DNA from: Terriglobia bacterium
GTDB lineage: Bacteria > Acidobacteriota > Vicinamibacteria > Vicinamibacterales > CAVVIG01
DNA: 64,000 nt
Assembly (NCBI GenBank): GCA_020073005.1
Contig: JAIQFX010000012.1
Coordinates: forward strand, 1-64,000
Direction: 5' to 3'
Both the position numbers and the translations under genes were made by a program. Under the pieces are notes generated by a model. The model was not told the DNA's origin and did not search any database. It saw only the letters and a program-made list of their open reading frames with translations. Positions 19,624-28,906 of this stretch are shown in pieces (within the stretch, counting starts at the first letter, position 1; every line of letters starts with the position of its first letter).

Positions 19624-20649
19624 ATGTCCGTCCGCGATCTGATTATCGTCGGCGCGGGGCCGTCGGGCCTCTCGGCCGCCATCGCCGCGAAGCAGCGCGG
19701 CCTCGACTACCAGGTGCTCGAGCAGGGCGTGCTCGTCAATTCGATCCACCATTTCCCGCCGCAGATGGTGTTCTTCACGACGCCGGAGCTGCTGGAAATC
19801 GGCGGGCTGCCGCTCGTCTCGCCGTACGACAAGCCGACGCGCGTGGAAGCGCTGCGGTATTACCGCAAGGTCGTCGATACCTACGATCTGCAGATCGCGT
19901 TCGAGGAGACGGTGACGGGAGTGACGAAAGAGGCGGGAGAGGCGGGAGAGGCGGGTGGGGCAGGCGTGGAAGAGACGGTTTTCGCGATAGAAACGCGATC
20001 GGCCCGCGGCGTGCGGCGCGTTCGGCATGCGCGCGCGGTCATCTTCGCGATCGGCTACTTCGATCACCCGGTCATGCTCGGCGTGCCGGGCGAAGACCTG
20101 CCGCACGTGCATCATTACTATAAGGAGCCGCACGTCCACTATCGCCAGCGCGTGATCGTCGTCGGAGGCGGCAACTCCGCCGCCGAGTGGTGCCTGGAGC
20201 TCTATCGCGCCGGCGCCCACGTCACGCTCGTGCACCGCCACGAGGCGCTGAAGTCGACGATCAAGTACTGGGTACGCCCGGACATCGAGAATCGAATCAA
20301 GGAAGGGTCGGTCGTCGCGCGATTTGACTCCGTGATCAAGGAGATTCGCCCGACCTCCGTCGTTGTAGCGCGAGGCTTTCAGCCGAGCGAGACCGAAGAG
20401 ATTCCTGCGGACGCCGTCTATCTCCTGACCGGCTATCGCGCTGACGCGGACCTGATGTGCCGCGCGGGCATCCGTCTGACCGAACGCGAGGCGCCCGTCC
20501 ACGATCCGAACACGTTCGAAACCAACGTCCCCGGACTCTTTGTCGCCGGCGGCGCCATCGCGGGCGTCGACACCGGGACAATCTTCATCGAGAACGGCCG
20601 CTTCCACGGCGAGAAGATCGTCGAGACGATCGCCCGCCGCCTCGCGTAA
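19624..20649 (+). CDS. ypdA: YpdA-family bacillithiol-disulfide reductase-like flavoprotein
   Basis: A 341-residue FAD/NAD(P)H oxidoreductase of the YpdA (Bdr) family, which reduces oxidised bacillithiol in the cytosol. FAD motif GAGPSG (residues 10-15), substrate segment NSIHHFPPQMVFFTTPELLEI, NAD(P)H motif VVGGGNSAAEW and C-terminal GLFVAGGAIAGVDTG are typical. As in the family, no CxxC redox pair is visible. Two repeats lie in frame: a nonamer array (19929-19967) encoding EAGEAGEAGGAG, and a GCGAGGC-type hairpin (20364-20390) encoding VVVARGFQPSE. Both are in segments where a loop insertion would be tolerated. Divergent from the S9 peptidase gene. Suggests the organism uses bacillithiol. 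Confidence 0.9.
   Translation: MSVRDLIIVGAGPSGLSAAIAAKQRGLDYQVLEQGVLVNSIHHFPPQMVFFTTPELLEIGGLPLVSPYDKPTRVEALRYYRKVVDTYDLQIAFEETVTGVTKEAGEAGEAGGAGVEETVFAIETRSARGVRRVRHARAVIFAIGYFDHPVMLGVPGEDLPHVHHYYKEPHVHYRQRVIVVGGGNSAAEWCLELYRAGAHVTLVHRHEALKSTIKYWVRPDIENRIKEGSVVARFDSVIKEIRPTSVVVARGFQPSETEEIPADAVYLLTGYRADADLMCRAGIRLTEREAPVHDPNTFETNVPGLFVAGGAIAGVDTGTIFIENGRFHGEKIVETIARRLA
19929..19967. repeat. In-frame G-rich nonamer array in ypdA
   Basis: GAGAGGCGG-GAGAGGCGG-GTGGGGCAG in 9-nt register, matching the GTRGGKCNG arrays at 2921 and 54349. A 9-nt unit preserves frame and encodes Glu-Ala-Gly steps. Confidence 0.65.
20364..20390. repeat. GTAGCGCGAG hairpin repeat, copy 4, with compensatory change, in frame
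   Basis: TGTAGCGCGAGGCTTTCAGCCGAGCGA. Relative to the other copies GCCT-TTC-AGGC has become GGCT-TTC-AGCC: both arms changed and pairing is kept. Confidence 0.8.
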
Positions 20650-20808
20650 CGTCCGCACGCGCCCGATCGTGTGCGGGTCGGCCTGATTTCCTGTCGTTTC
20701 CTCCCGTGCGCCGCACTCGACCCGCCGCTGACGCGTTGGTCTCGTGTTTGCTGCACACGCGCCGATCGCTCACTGCTCGTGCGGTCTTGTCACGTTTTGT
20801 CGTTAGCG

Positions 20809-20853
20809 GACCAGCCAATGCGTGGGCTCCTGTGGCCAATGAGTTGGCTGGTC
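20809..20853. other. Hairpin upstream of the giant surface-protein gene
   Basis: GACCAGCCAA (20809-20818) and TTGGCTGGTC (20844-20853) form a perfect 10-bp inverted repeat with a 25-nt loop that itself contains CCAAT/ATTGG-like parts. It ends 33 nt before the TAAGAT box and could be an operator or the end of an upstream transcript (no T-run). The rest of 20650-20886 shows nothing recognisable. Confidence 0.45.
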
Positions 20854-20886
20854 GCATAAGCAGTCCACTTGCGGCGTTCCGGTCTC

Positions 20887-20892
20887 TAAGAT
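20887..20892 (+). promoter_or_regulatory. -10 box TAAGAT, 7 nt before GTG of the giant gene
   Basis: TAAGAT, 7 nt, then GTG 20900. The arrangement supports GTG 20900 over ATG 20891, which lies inside the box. Confidence 0.45.
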
Positions 20893-20899
20893 GGCACCT

Positions 20900-23800
20900 G
20901 TGGAGTTATCAGCTATGAGCTTTGACACTCGTTCGGTGCGGACGCTGATTCTGGTCGCGCTCGCCACGTGGCTGCTTCCAGCCGTCGCCTTCGCGCAAGT
21001 CGAGATTGCCGTCAACGGCCAACTGGCGCCGGGCTCCGTCACCGTGACCGCGGGCGCGACGGTCTCGGTGGCCGTGTCGAACGGTCCAGGCTCGACGACC
21101 GACTGGGTTGCGCTCTCGGGCAGCGGAACGTCCGATTACTCATATATCGATTGGCGCTACCTCAACGGCGCGACGGCGCCGCCGGCGACCGGACTGACCA
21201 GCGCGACGATCACGTTCACGGTGCCGATTGCGCCGGGCAGCTACGAGTTCCGCCTGTTTGCGAACAACACCTACAGCCGGCTCGCCACCAGCGTCACGGT
21301 GAATGTCGTCGCGTCGCCCGCAACGCTGACGGTCAACGGCGTCGATCCTCCCACGGCGGTTTCCGTTGCGGCCGGCACGCGGATGACGCTCGACGTCGCG
21401 GGCGGCCCCGCGAATGCGACCGACTGGGTCGGCCTCTACGCGGCCGGCGCCGGCGACGGCGCGTATCTCACCTGGCGGTACTTGAGCGGCACGACGACGC
21501 CGCCGGCCTCGGGTCTTTCGTCCGCCACGCTGACGTTCGACGCGCCGACGTCGCCCGGCAGCTACGAATTCCGGCTCTTCGCCAACAACACGTACGCGCG
21601 TCTGACGGCCAGCACCACGATCGTGACCGCCGCGTCGACGGCCCAGCTCGCGGTGAACAACGTCGCGCCGCCGGCGGGCGTCACCGTCGCCGCCGGCTCG
21701 ATCGCCATCGTGAGCGTGTCGGGCGGTCCCGCGAATGCCGGCGACTGGGTGGCCCTCTACCCGAGCGGCGCGCCGAACGGCGGATATCTCGATTGGCGGT
21801 ACCTCAGCAACACGACCAGCCCGCCCGCCGCCGGACTCGCGGCCGCGACGCTGACGTTCACGATGCCCGTCTCGAGCGGCGTGTACGAATTCAGATTCTT
21901 CGCGGACAACGGCTACGGCGAGCTGACCGCGAGCGCGCCGGTGACCGTCGTGCCGTCGCCGGCGCAACTCGACGTGAACGGCGTCTCGGCGCCGTCGACG
22001 GTGCCGGCGCAAGCGGGCAGCCGTCTCAGCGTCCACGTCACCGGCGGGCCGGCCAACGCGACGGACTGGGTCGGGCTGTACTCCGTCGGCACGGGCAACG
22101 GCGCGTATCTGTCGTGGCGATACCTGAGCGGCACGACGTCGCCGCCCGCGGCAGGCATCGCGACGGCCACGTTGACGTTCGACGCGCCGACGACCGCCGG
22201 CAACTACGAATTCCGGTTCTTCGCCGCGAACACGTACGCGCTGCTGGCCACGAGTCCCACGGTCATCGTCGACGCCTCGAGCGCACAGCTGGCGGTTGAC
22301 GCGGTTCCGCCGCCGTCTGGCGTGACCGTCGTTGCCGGTTCGATCGCGAGCGTCGCCGTGTCAGGCGGCCCGGGCAACGTCTATGACTGGGTTGGACTGT
22401 ACGCCGCCGGCTCGCCGGATGGCGCGTATCTCGACTGGCGTTATCTGAGCAACACGACCGCGCCGCCGTCCGCGCCGCTCACCGCGGCGACGCTGACGTT
22501 CCTGATGCCGGTCACCGCTGGCGTGTACGAATTCCGGCTCTTCGCCGACAACGGCTACGGCCGGCTCGCGACGAGCGCGACCGTGACGGTCGCCTCGACG
22601 ACCGCGTGCACGTACGACGTGACACCTGGGTCGGTGACGAGCGCGGCTGGTGGAACGACCGGCACGTTGACGATCACGACGAGCAGGCCGGACTGCGACT
22701 GGACGGCGTCGAGCGATTCGTCCTGGGCCACGGTCAGTGCGGCGTCCGGCACCGGAACCGGCGCGCTGACGTACACGATCGCCGCCAATGTGGCGCCCGC
22801 TCGCAGCGCGACGCTCACCGTCGCCGGTCATGCACTCGCGGTATCGCAGGAGTCCGGCTGTGCGTTCACGGTCACTTCGCCGAATCTCACGACCGGCGCC
22901 ATCGCGCCCGACCTCGGCGGCGGCGTGGGGATCGGTCTCGCGCGCCGATCGAATCTGCCCGGCGTGGAGAACTTCACGTACATGGGCTGGTGGCACATTC
23001 CTGATCTGGCAATTACGGACGCCAGCTTCTTCTTCTTCGGCAACGTGGAAAATCCCGACCCGCAGCCGTACATCTCGGCGAGCCTCGACTATGACGGCGG
23101 CACGCGTCATCCGCTGCTCGAGCTGTGGAACGGCGAGACGTACGACTACCTGCCCGGCAGCGATCTGGTCGGCACCGGCTGGATTCACGTCGCGTACGTG
23201 AAGTCGGGAAATACGCACACGCTCTACTTCTCGGATCCGGTGCATGACGCCACGGCGGACGTCAGCACGACGCTCGACATGTCGTCGGCGTTCGCCCCGA
23301 CGTCGCTCTTCACCTTCGTCGACGTGATCGACGGCACGGCCACGGCCGCGACCGGCGTGAAGATCTGGGAGGCCGCGCTGACGCCGGCGGAGATTCGCGC
23401 CGAGCGTGACGCCGGCTACGCCGCGCTGCGAACGGCGAATCTCTATCTCAATACGCCGCTGGCGGGCGCGTCGGATCTCAGCGACAGCTCCGGCAACGGT
23501 CACGGCTGGGCGGTTGACGCGTTCGAGCCGGGCCACCTCGTCACGGCGTCCGGCCCGTTTGCGTACGTGCACGCGCATTACACGGGCGCCGCCGGGCTCT
23601 TCAACGTCGCCGCCAGCGCCGACAGCTGTCAGTGGACGGCGGTCGCCGACGCCGGGTGGGCGAGCCTCGATCCGTCGGCGGGCGCGGGTTCCGGCGCGGT
23701 GGCCTATGCCATTGCAGCGAATCCTTCGTCGTCGTCACGCACGGCGGCACTCACCATCGTCGGCAGGACGTTCAGCGTCGAGCAGGATGCGACCGGGACC

Positions 23801-26800
23801 TGCACGTACTCGCTGATCCCCACCGCGATCGCGTCAGCCGGCGCTGGCCAGACCGGCTGGATGGCCGTCGACACGATCGGCGCGAACTGCGCCGCCGCAT
23901 GGACGCCGGAGACCGATGCGAACTGGGTGACGCTCGGCCCGCCGATCGTCGATCAATGGGCCGGCTACGTGCCGCGAGTCCTCGCTGACGCGCCCGTCGC
24001 GTACTGGACGTTCGACGATGCCGAGGGCGGTGGCAGGACCGTGCAGGATCTCACCGGTCACGGTTTGTCCGCCGCGCTCATCGGCGGCACGTTCGTCACC
24101 GACCGCGGGTCGCTCAGCCTTGACGGCTCGAACGGCTTTGCCATTGTCGGCGCCTCGCCACGATTCAGTCTGACGCGCGCGCTCAGCCTCGAGCTGTGGC
24201 TCGGGACGACGAGCGAGCAGGGCCGGCTGGTTGGCACCGTCAGCGGAGCGGTGGCGCTCGACATGGCCGCCGGCGGGTTCGTCGAGCTCCGCATGCTCGG
24301 GCAGACGCTGCGCAGCGCAACCGCGATCAACGACGGCGAGCAACACATGGTGAATGCGACGTGGACGGGATCCGTCGCCGCGCTGTACATCGACGGCGTG
24401 TTCGACGCGCAGATGCCGCTGGTCGGCACGCTGCCGAGCAGCGCCGGCGGCGTGATGATGGGCGCCGATTCCACCGTCAGCGATTTCTACGCGGGACTCC
24501 TGGACGATGTCGTCGTGTTCGATTACGCGCTGACGCCGGCGCAGATCGCCGATCGGTTCCTCTGGGACAACGGCGAGCAGAGTCCGACGTCGGGCGTGTT
24601 CTCGTACGCCGTCGCCGCCAATCCGAGCGGCACGCCGCGCGATGCGGCGATCAGCGTCGCCGATCGAAGCACCGTCGTGACTCAGGGCGGAGCCACGCCG
24701 GCGATCACATCAGCCGCGCCGGCCTCCGGAGCAGTGGGCACGCAGGTCAGCATTTCGGGATCCGGATTCGGCGACGCGCAGGGCTCGGCCACGGTGTGGC
24801 TGGGCACGAAGGCCGGATCGGTCGTGACGTGGAGCGATACGCAGATCGTGGCCGCGGTCTCGACGGGTGCGGTGTCCGGCACCGTGCAGGTGCGGCGCGA
24901 CGGCGCGGCGTCCAACACGCTGCCGTTCACCGTCGCGACGCCGAGCGTCACGGGCGTCACGGTCAGCGGCGACGGAACGCAGGTCACGATCGCGGGCTCC
25001 GGCTTCGGCGGCAGTCAGGGAGCGGGGCAGGTGTGGCTCGGCACCGCGGCGGGCGTCATCACCAGTTGGAGCGACACGCAGATCGTCGCGACGGTCGCGC
25101 CCGGGTCGAACGCGGGCAACGTGCAGGTGCTGCAGGGCGGCGTGTGGGGCAACGCGATCCCGTTCACGCCCGCGAGCGTCACTCCGCACATCGACTTCCT
25201 CACGCCGAACGCCGGCGTGCCCGGAACGGTCGTCACGATCTACGGGTCGGGCTTCGGCGCCTCGCGCGGATCCGGCGTCGTGTCGATCAGCGGCACGTCC
25301 GCGTCGATCACTTCGTGGAGCGACACGCTCGTGTCCGCGACCGTCGCGGCTGGAACGATCAGCGGTGTGCTCAAGATTCAACAGCACGACGCCTGGAGCA
25401 ACGCCGTCACGTTCCGCGTGCCGTCCGGTTCGCCGACGGTGACGCTCGCGCCCAACGTCCTGAGTCTCGTCGTCGGCGACACGCGATCGATTCAGAGTCT
25501 CGACGCCATCGGCGCGCGCATCACCGGTCTCGCGTGGGCGTCGAGCGACACGGGCATCGTCTCGCTGTCGACGGATGATCCGCCGGTATTGACCGCGGTG
25601 GCGCCGGGGAATGCGTCGGTCACAGCCGGCGGCGCGTCGGCGGACGTCACGGTCTATGCGGGGCCCGATCTACCGACGGGCACGGTCCTCTGGTCCGATC
25701 CGGGCGACGCGTCGGGCACGACCGGGATGTACATCGCCGTGCCGAATTACGACGCCGTCGCGGACGTCTTCGCTACGCAATACGACGGCACCGTGCAGGC
25801 GATCACCAGCGACGGCACCGTCGCGTGGACGAGCGGTCCGCTGCCGAATGCGAACCGCAGTTCCTACCTGCCTGACTTCCAGGGCGGTCTGGTGGTGTAC
25901 GACGACCGTTCGATCTACCGGCTCGACGGCCTCACGGGTCAGCCGTCTCCGGCGTACACCGCGATGACCAATGAAGATCAGTACTGGTTCAACTCTCTGC
26001 CTCCCAACATTCATCCCGACGGGACGATCTTCACGACCGAGTACGCCTGCCACGATTTCTGTCCGAACGCGGACGATGGCGAGGACGGCGCGTGGGTGGT
26101 CGCGATCGATCCGTCGACGGGTGCGTCGAAGTTCAGGGTCCCGCTGCAGAACTCGGTCGGGATCGACACGGTCAGCGATGAGACCGCCGCGTTCTGTCAC
26201 ATCAGTCCCGGGCCGGAACCGTGGCACTACCTCTCGTTCCCGTTTGCGATGTCGATTGCGGGAGACGGGTACGTGTATCTGAGCTATCAGTCGATCGATT
26301 CGTTCGGATCGGTGAAGAAGGCGACGCAGCCGTACCCGGACGAGGCGTACGACGCGTGGGATCGTGTGCTGTACGACATGGGCGATCAGGATCGGCCCGC
26401 GGACTTCAACGCCGCCATCGCGGACCTCGAAGCCCTGTGGCAGGCGATCGGCCAGGCCTACGATCCGGGAGACGCGCTGCTCCAGGCGTTCCAGCGTGGC
26501 GATCGCAATACGGCGATCTTCATCGAAAACAACAGGGGGCCGCAGTTCCTGCGCCTCTGCGATCGAAGCGAGTCGGAGGTGACCAAGCTGCACTTGCTGC
26601 GCGTCGGGCCGGACGGCTCCTCGTCGGACGTGGTCGTGGATTCCTGGCACGAGAGCCGCAGCACGGTCTTCACGCTGTCGCCGACGTATCCGTACTACCA
26701 CGAGACGGGGACGCAGACCGGGCCCGCCTACGTGGACTTCGGCGGGGCGGGGTCGAACATCATCACGAACGCCGATCAGGGTGCGCTGTTCAGCTGGAAC

Positions 26801-27988
26801 GTGTCGAAGCAGTGTTACGAGAACTCGCCGCAACAGGATCCGCGGCGCCCGTGGGTGACGTTCACGCAGACCGATTCCAGTTGCCATTCCGGCATTCTGG
26901 AGAATCACCTGAGCACGATGACGAACGGCGCGCTCGCGTCCGATGTCGTGTGGAGTCCGGGCATCACCTATGGCGCGCCCGTCCAGCCGGTGCTTCAATT
27001 GGAGGATGGGTCGTTTGCCGGCACGGCGTCGACGGATTCCGGACAGATGCTGATGGTTTTCGACACTGTGGGCCGGATCAAGTGGACGCTTCCCGCGTAC
27101 TATCCGGTGATGGTCACGCCGGGTGGTCTCATCGCCAGCGGAGGAGCGGGCACCTACGCGTTCGACGACTCCGGCGCGTCGACAGGTCAGGTGGCTGAGG
27201 TGCCTACCTACTCGTGGAGGAAGGACTCCTACGCCCTGACATCAGGCGGCACGACGCAGGTCGTGGAGCCGAACATCAAGTGGGGAGCGAGCTATGCAGC
27301 CATGTCCGAAGCGAATCCGTCTGCGAGCGGGACGTTCGTAGGCGTCGTCGATAGCGGACAAGTGCTGCCGTCGTTTGGCCTGCCGGGTCGTGGCGGCAAT
27401 TGTTTTCTCGGCAGTGACAAGGTGGATCTCATCGATCCCGATCGCCAGTTCTATGAGGCGATGAAGCAGGAGCTTCTGGGCAGCGGAGCGCTGACGTCTG
27501 ACCAGTGCAAGGCGTATTTCAATGCCGATACGGCGCGGGCGCGTTACACAGACCTGCTGACGACAGCCGTGACGAGGCAGGACCCGCACGATGGCCCGCG
27601 CTCGACACTGAACAAGTTCGATGCTGGTGTGATGGGCGCCTCTGGACTCACCAGCTCGGCCGCAGCGAATATCGCGTCAATCCTGAGAACTGTACCTGTG
27701 TGCAGCGAATTCATCCCGACAATTCGCCCGACTTCGATTAGCGTGGTTACTGCCGTCTCGCAGGGAGTGCTCGCCGTCAGGGGAGCGAATCCAGTGAAGG
27801 ACATGTATCTCAACACGGATCCATTTGTTTCCCCCTTGTTCACACCGGCAACGCTTCTTCATGAGGCGCTGCACAACCTGACTGGCCTCGACGACCAGGA
27901 GTTGGCGCTCTTCGTGGGTCCGCCAGCTCCGGGGCCGGGGAACCCTATCACTCGAAAGCTGCTGCAGGCCGGCTGTGCGCCCAGATAG
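20900..27988 (+). CDS. Giant secreted multidomain protein: 5 beta repeats, BACON/LamG, IPT/TIG, Big_2, propeller, zincin-like tail
   Basis: About 2,362 residues. Signal peptide (VRTLILVALATWLLPAVAFA); five about 107-residue beta repeats (about 35-567) each with DWVGLY, WRYLSGTT and GSYEFRLFANNTY; a BACON domain (about 570-652); two further BACON domains each interrupted by a LamG-like lectin domain (about 654-967 and 968-1263); three IPT/TIG domains (about 1267-1509, SGSGFG); a Big_2 domain (about 1514-1589); a PQQ-like propeller (about 1594-2117); and a C-terminal domain with HEALHNLTGLDD (His2321), like a zincin HExxH site with Asp as third ligand. Probably carbohydrate-binding surface protein. 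GC content falls from about 65 % to about 55 % in the last 190 codons. ATG 20915 is an alternative start. The next gene overlaps by 14 nt. Confidence 0.88.
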   Translation: MELSAMSFDTRSVRTLILVALATWLLPAVAFAQVEIAVNGQLAPGSVTVTAGATVSVAVSNGPGSTTDWVALSGSGTSDYSYIDWRYLNGATAPPATGLTSATITFTVPIAPGSYEFRLFANNTYSRLATSVTVNVVASPATLTVNGVDPPTAVSVAAGTRMTLDVAGGPANATDWVGLYAAGAGDGAYLTWRYLSGTTTPPASGLSSATLTFDAPTSPGSYEFRLFANNTYARLTASTTIVTAASTAQLAVNNVAPPAGVTVAAGSIAIVSVSGGPANAGDWVALYPSGAPNGGYLDWRYLSNTTSPPAAGLAAATLTFTMPVSSGVYEFRFFADNGYGELTASAPVTVVPSPAQLDVNGVSAPSTVPAQAGSRLSVHVTGGPANATDWVGLYSVGTGNGAYLSWRYLSGTTSPPAAGIATATLTFDAPTTAGNYEFRFFAANTYALLATSPTVIVDASSAQLAVDAVPPPSGVTVVAGSIASVAVSGGPGNVYDWVGLYAAGSPDGAYLDWRYLSNTTAPPSAPLTAATLTFLMPVTAGVYEFRLFADNGYGRLATSATVTVASTTACTYDVTPGSVTSAAGGTTGTLTITTSRPDCDWTASSDSSWATVSAASGTGTGALTYTIAANVAPARSATLTVAGHALAVSQESGCAFTVTSPNLTTGAIAPDLGGGVGIGLARRSNLPGVENFTYMGWWHIPDLAITDASFFFFGNVENPDPQPYISASLDYDGGTRHPLLELWNGETYDYLPGSDLVGTGWIHVAYVKSGNTHTLYFSDPVHDATADVSTTLDMSSAFAPTSLFTFVDVIDGTATAATGVKIWEAALTPAEIRAERDAGYAALRTANLYLNTPLAGASDLSDSSGNGHGWAVDAFEPGHLVTASGPFAYVHAHYTGAAGLFNVAASADSCQWTAVADAGWASLDPSAGAGSGAVAYAIAANPSSSSRTAALTIVGRTFSVEQDATGTCTYSLIPTAIASAGAGQTGWMAVDTIGANCAAAWTPETDANWVTLGPPIVDQWAGYVPRVLADAPVAYWTFDDAEGGGRTVQDLTGHGLSAALIGGTFVTDRGSLSLDGSNGFAIVGASPRFSLTRALSLELWLGTTSEQGRLVGTVSGAVALDMAAGGFVELRMLGQTLRSATAINDGEQHMVNATWTGSVAALYIDGVFDAQMPLVGTLPSSAGGVMMGADSTVSDFYAGLLDDVVVFDYALTPAQIADRFLWDNGEQSPTSGVFSYAVAANPSGTPRDAAISVADRSTVVTQGGATPAITSAAPASGAVGTQVSISGSGFGDAQGSATVWLGTKAGSVVTWSDTQIVAAVSTGAVSGTVQVRRDGAASNTLPFTVATPSVTGVTVSGDGTQVTIAGSGFGGSQGAGQVWLGTAAGVITSWSDTQIVATVAPGSNAGNVQVLQGGVWGNAIPFTPASVTPHIDFLTPNAGVPGTVVTIYGSGFGASRGSGVVSISGTSASITSWSDTLVSATVAAGTISGVLKIQQHDAWSNAVTFRVPSGSPTVTLAPNVLSLVVGDTRSIQSLDAIGARITGLAWASSDTGIVSLSTDDPPVLTAVAPGNASVTAGGASADVTVYAGPDLPTGTVLWSDPGDASGTTGMYIAVPNYDAVADVFATQYDGTVQAITSDGTVAWTSGPLPNANRSSYLPDFQGGLVVYDDRSIYRLDGLTGQPSPAYTAMTNEDQYWFNSLPPNIHPDGTIFTTEYACHDFCPNADDGEDGAWVVAIDPSTGASKFRVPLQNSVGIDTVSDETAAFCHISPGPEPWHYLSFPFAMSIAGDGYVYLSYQSIDSFGSVKKATQPYPDEAYDAWDRVLYDMGDQDRPADFNAAIADLEALWQAIGQAYDPGDALLQAFQRGDRNTAIFIENNRGPQFLRLCDRSESEVTKLHLLRVGPDGSSSDVVVDSWHESRSTVFTLSPTYPYYHETGTQTGPAYVDFGGAGSNIITNADQGALFSWNVSKQCYENSPQQDPRRPWVTFTQTDSSCHSGILENHLSTMTNGALASDVVWSPGITYGAPVQPVLQLEDGSFAGTASTDSGQMLMVFDTVGRIKWTLPAYYPVMVTPGGLIASGGAGTYAFDDSGASTGQVAEVPTYSWRKDSYALTSGGTTQVVEPNIKWGASYAAMSEANPSASGTFVGVVDSGQVLPSFGLPGRGGNCFLGSDKVDLIDPDRQFYEAMKQELLGSGALTSDQCKAYFNADTARARYTDLLTTAVTRQDPHDGPRSTLNKFDAGVMGASGLTSSAAANIASILRTVPVCSEFIPTIRPTSISVVTAVSQGVLAVRGANPVKDMYLNTDPFVSPLFTPATLLHEALHNLTGLDDQELALFVGPPAPGPGNPITRKLLQAGCAPR

Positions 27989-28847
27989 GTTGCGTCTTCG
28001 GCGCCGGGTGGCGCACTGTCTCGCCGGTGTGTGTCTGAGTGTCGTTGCGGTCGCGCCGGCGAGCGCAGCCTGCAGAGCGCCGCAATATCATCGGTTTCAA
28101 GACACCATCAATCCGCAGACAGGCAAAGGCGCAGTGCACATCAGTGTGCCGCGCGGCGATTTCACCATCGACAACGTATTGTGTCTGGCGGAGACACTCA
28201 GGACTCAGCACCGGGAATGGAAGGACGTCGTCGTTCTTTTCTTCAGTTCCGATGAGGCTGCCGAGAGTTTTGACGCGAGCGGCATGGCCGACTTCCGCGA
28301 AGTCGTCGACGCGAGCGGCCGGATCGTCGCGACAGAGAATATCGGCAGATTCCGGAAAGAATTGCGTGCTCTGAGCGTGTTCGATGTGGAGAAGCACGAA
28401 GACTACATCGAAATCACGCCGCTCGGACTCAAGAGCGGGACACCCTACACGACAAGGATTGAGTTGCCGGTCACCCGAAAGGCGCACTGTCGCATCGAAT
28501 TGCGGGACCGGTGCGTTCTGGCGATGGACGAGATCGCGTTCCAGGACGAAGCACTGCGGGCGCGAGTCGCGAACGCCGTAACTCTCACGGGGCACATCCG
28601 ACCTGACGGCACCGTCGCGGACGTTCAGGTTGTGAGCGCCAGAGGCACGTCTGGAGAAGTCACGGATCGACTTGTGGCTGCATCCGTGGCGAATCTGAGG
28701 ACCTGGTGGGTGGAACCAGCGCCGCGCCAGGACAAGTTCCGCATCACGTACTCGTACCTCGTCGATTCTTCGTTGCCGCGCGGACACGTGAGTGTGCAGT
28801 TTGCGATGCCCGATCGGATTACGATCAGAGCGAACCCGCCCGACTGA
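27975..28847 (+). CDS. Secreted protein with TonB C-terminal-like domain
   Basis: A 290-residue protein with a signal peptide (about residues 12-33, VAHCLAGVCLSVVAVAPASAA), a middle region of unknown function, and a C-terminal TonB_C-like module (VANAVTLTGHIRPDGTVADVQVVSARG, then DRLVAASVANLRTWWVEPAP) of the type in which the gain term is written as x-G-xV-xxDGxV. No transmembrane anchor or Pro-rich linker is seen, so it is not a classical TonB. GTG 27975 overlaps the end of the giant gene by 14 nt, so translation is probably coupled. GC content is about 55 %, lower than its neighbours and matching the 3' end of the giant gene, which suggests the pair was acquired together. Role unknown; partner of the giant protein is an inference. 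Confidence 0.75.
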   Translation: MRPDRLRLRRRVAHCLAGVCLSVVAVAPASAACRAPQYHRFQDTINPQTGKGAVHISVPRGDFTIDNVLCLAETLRTQHREWKDVVVLFFSSDEAAESFDASGMADFREVVDASGRIVATENIGRFRKELRALSVFDVEKHEDYIEITPLGLKSGTPYTTRIELPVTRKAHCRIELRDRCVLAMDEIAFQDEALRARVANAVTLTGHIRPDGTVADVQVVSARGTSGEVTDRLVAASVANLRTWWVEPAPRQDKFRITYSYLVDSSLPRGHVSVQFAMPDRITIRANPPD

Positions 28848-28906
28848 TCACGCCAGAACTTATCAGGGCGATCCGTGTCCTCCGTGGTTGCCTGGCTTTC
28901 GTCCTC

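Noticed and set aside
20671-20859. Short ORFs in the ypdA/giant-gene spacer
   Set aside because: No ribosome-binding site, no codon bias and no recognisable sequence.
21001-22600. Five regular about 321-nt repeats suggesting a repeat array such as CRISPR
   Set aside because: They are in-frame protein domains that have diverged at the DNA level, without unique spacers.
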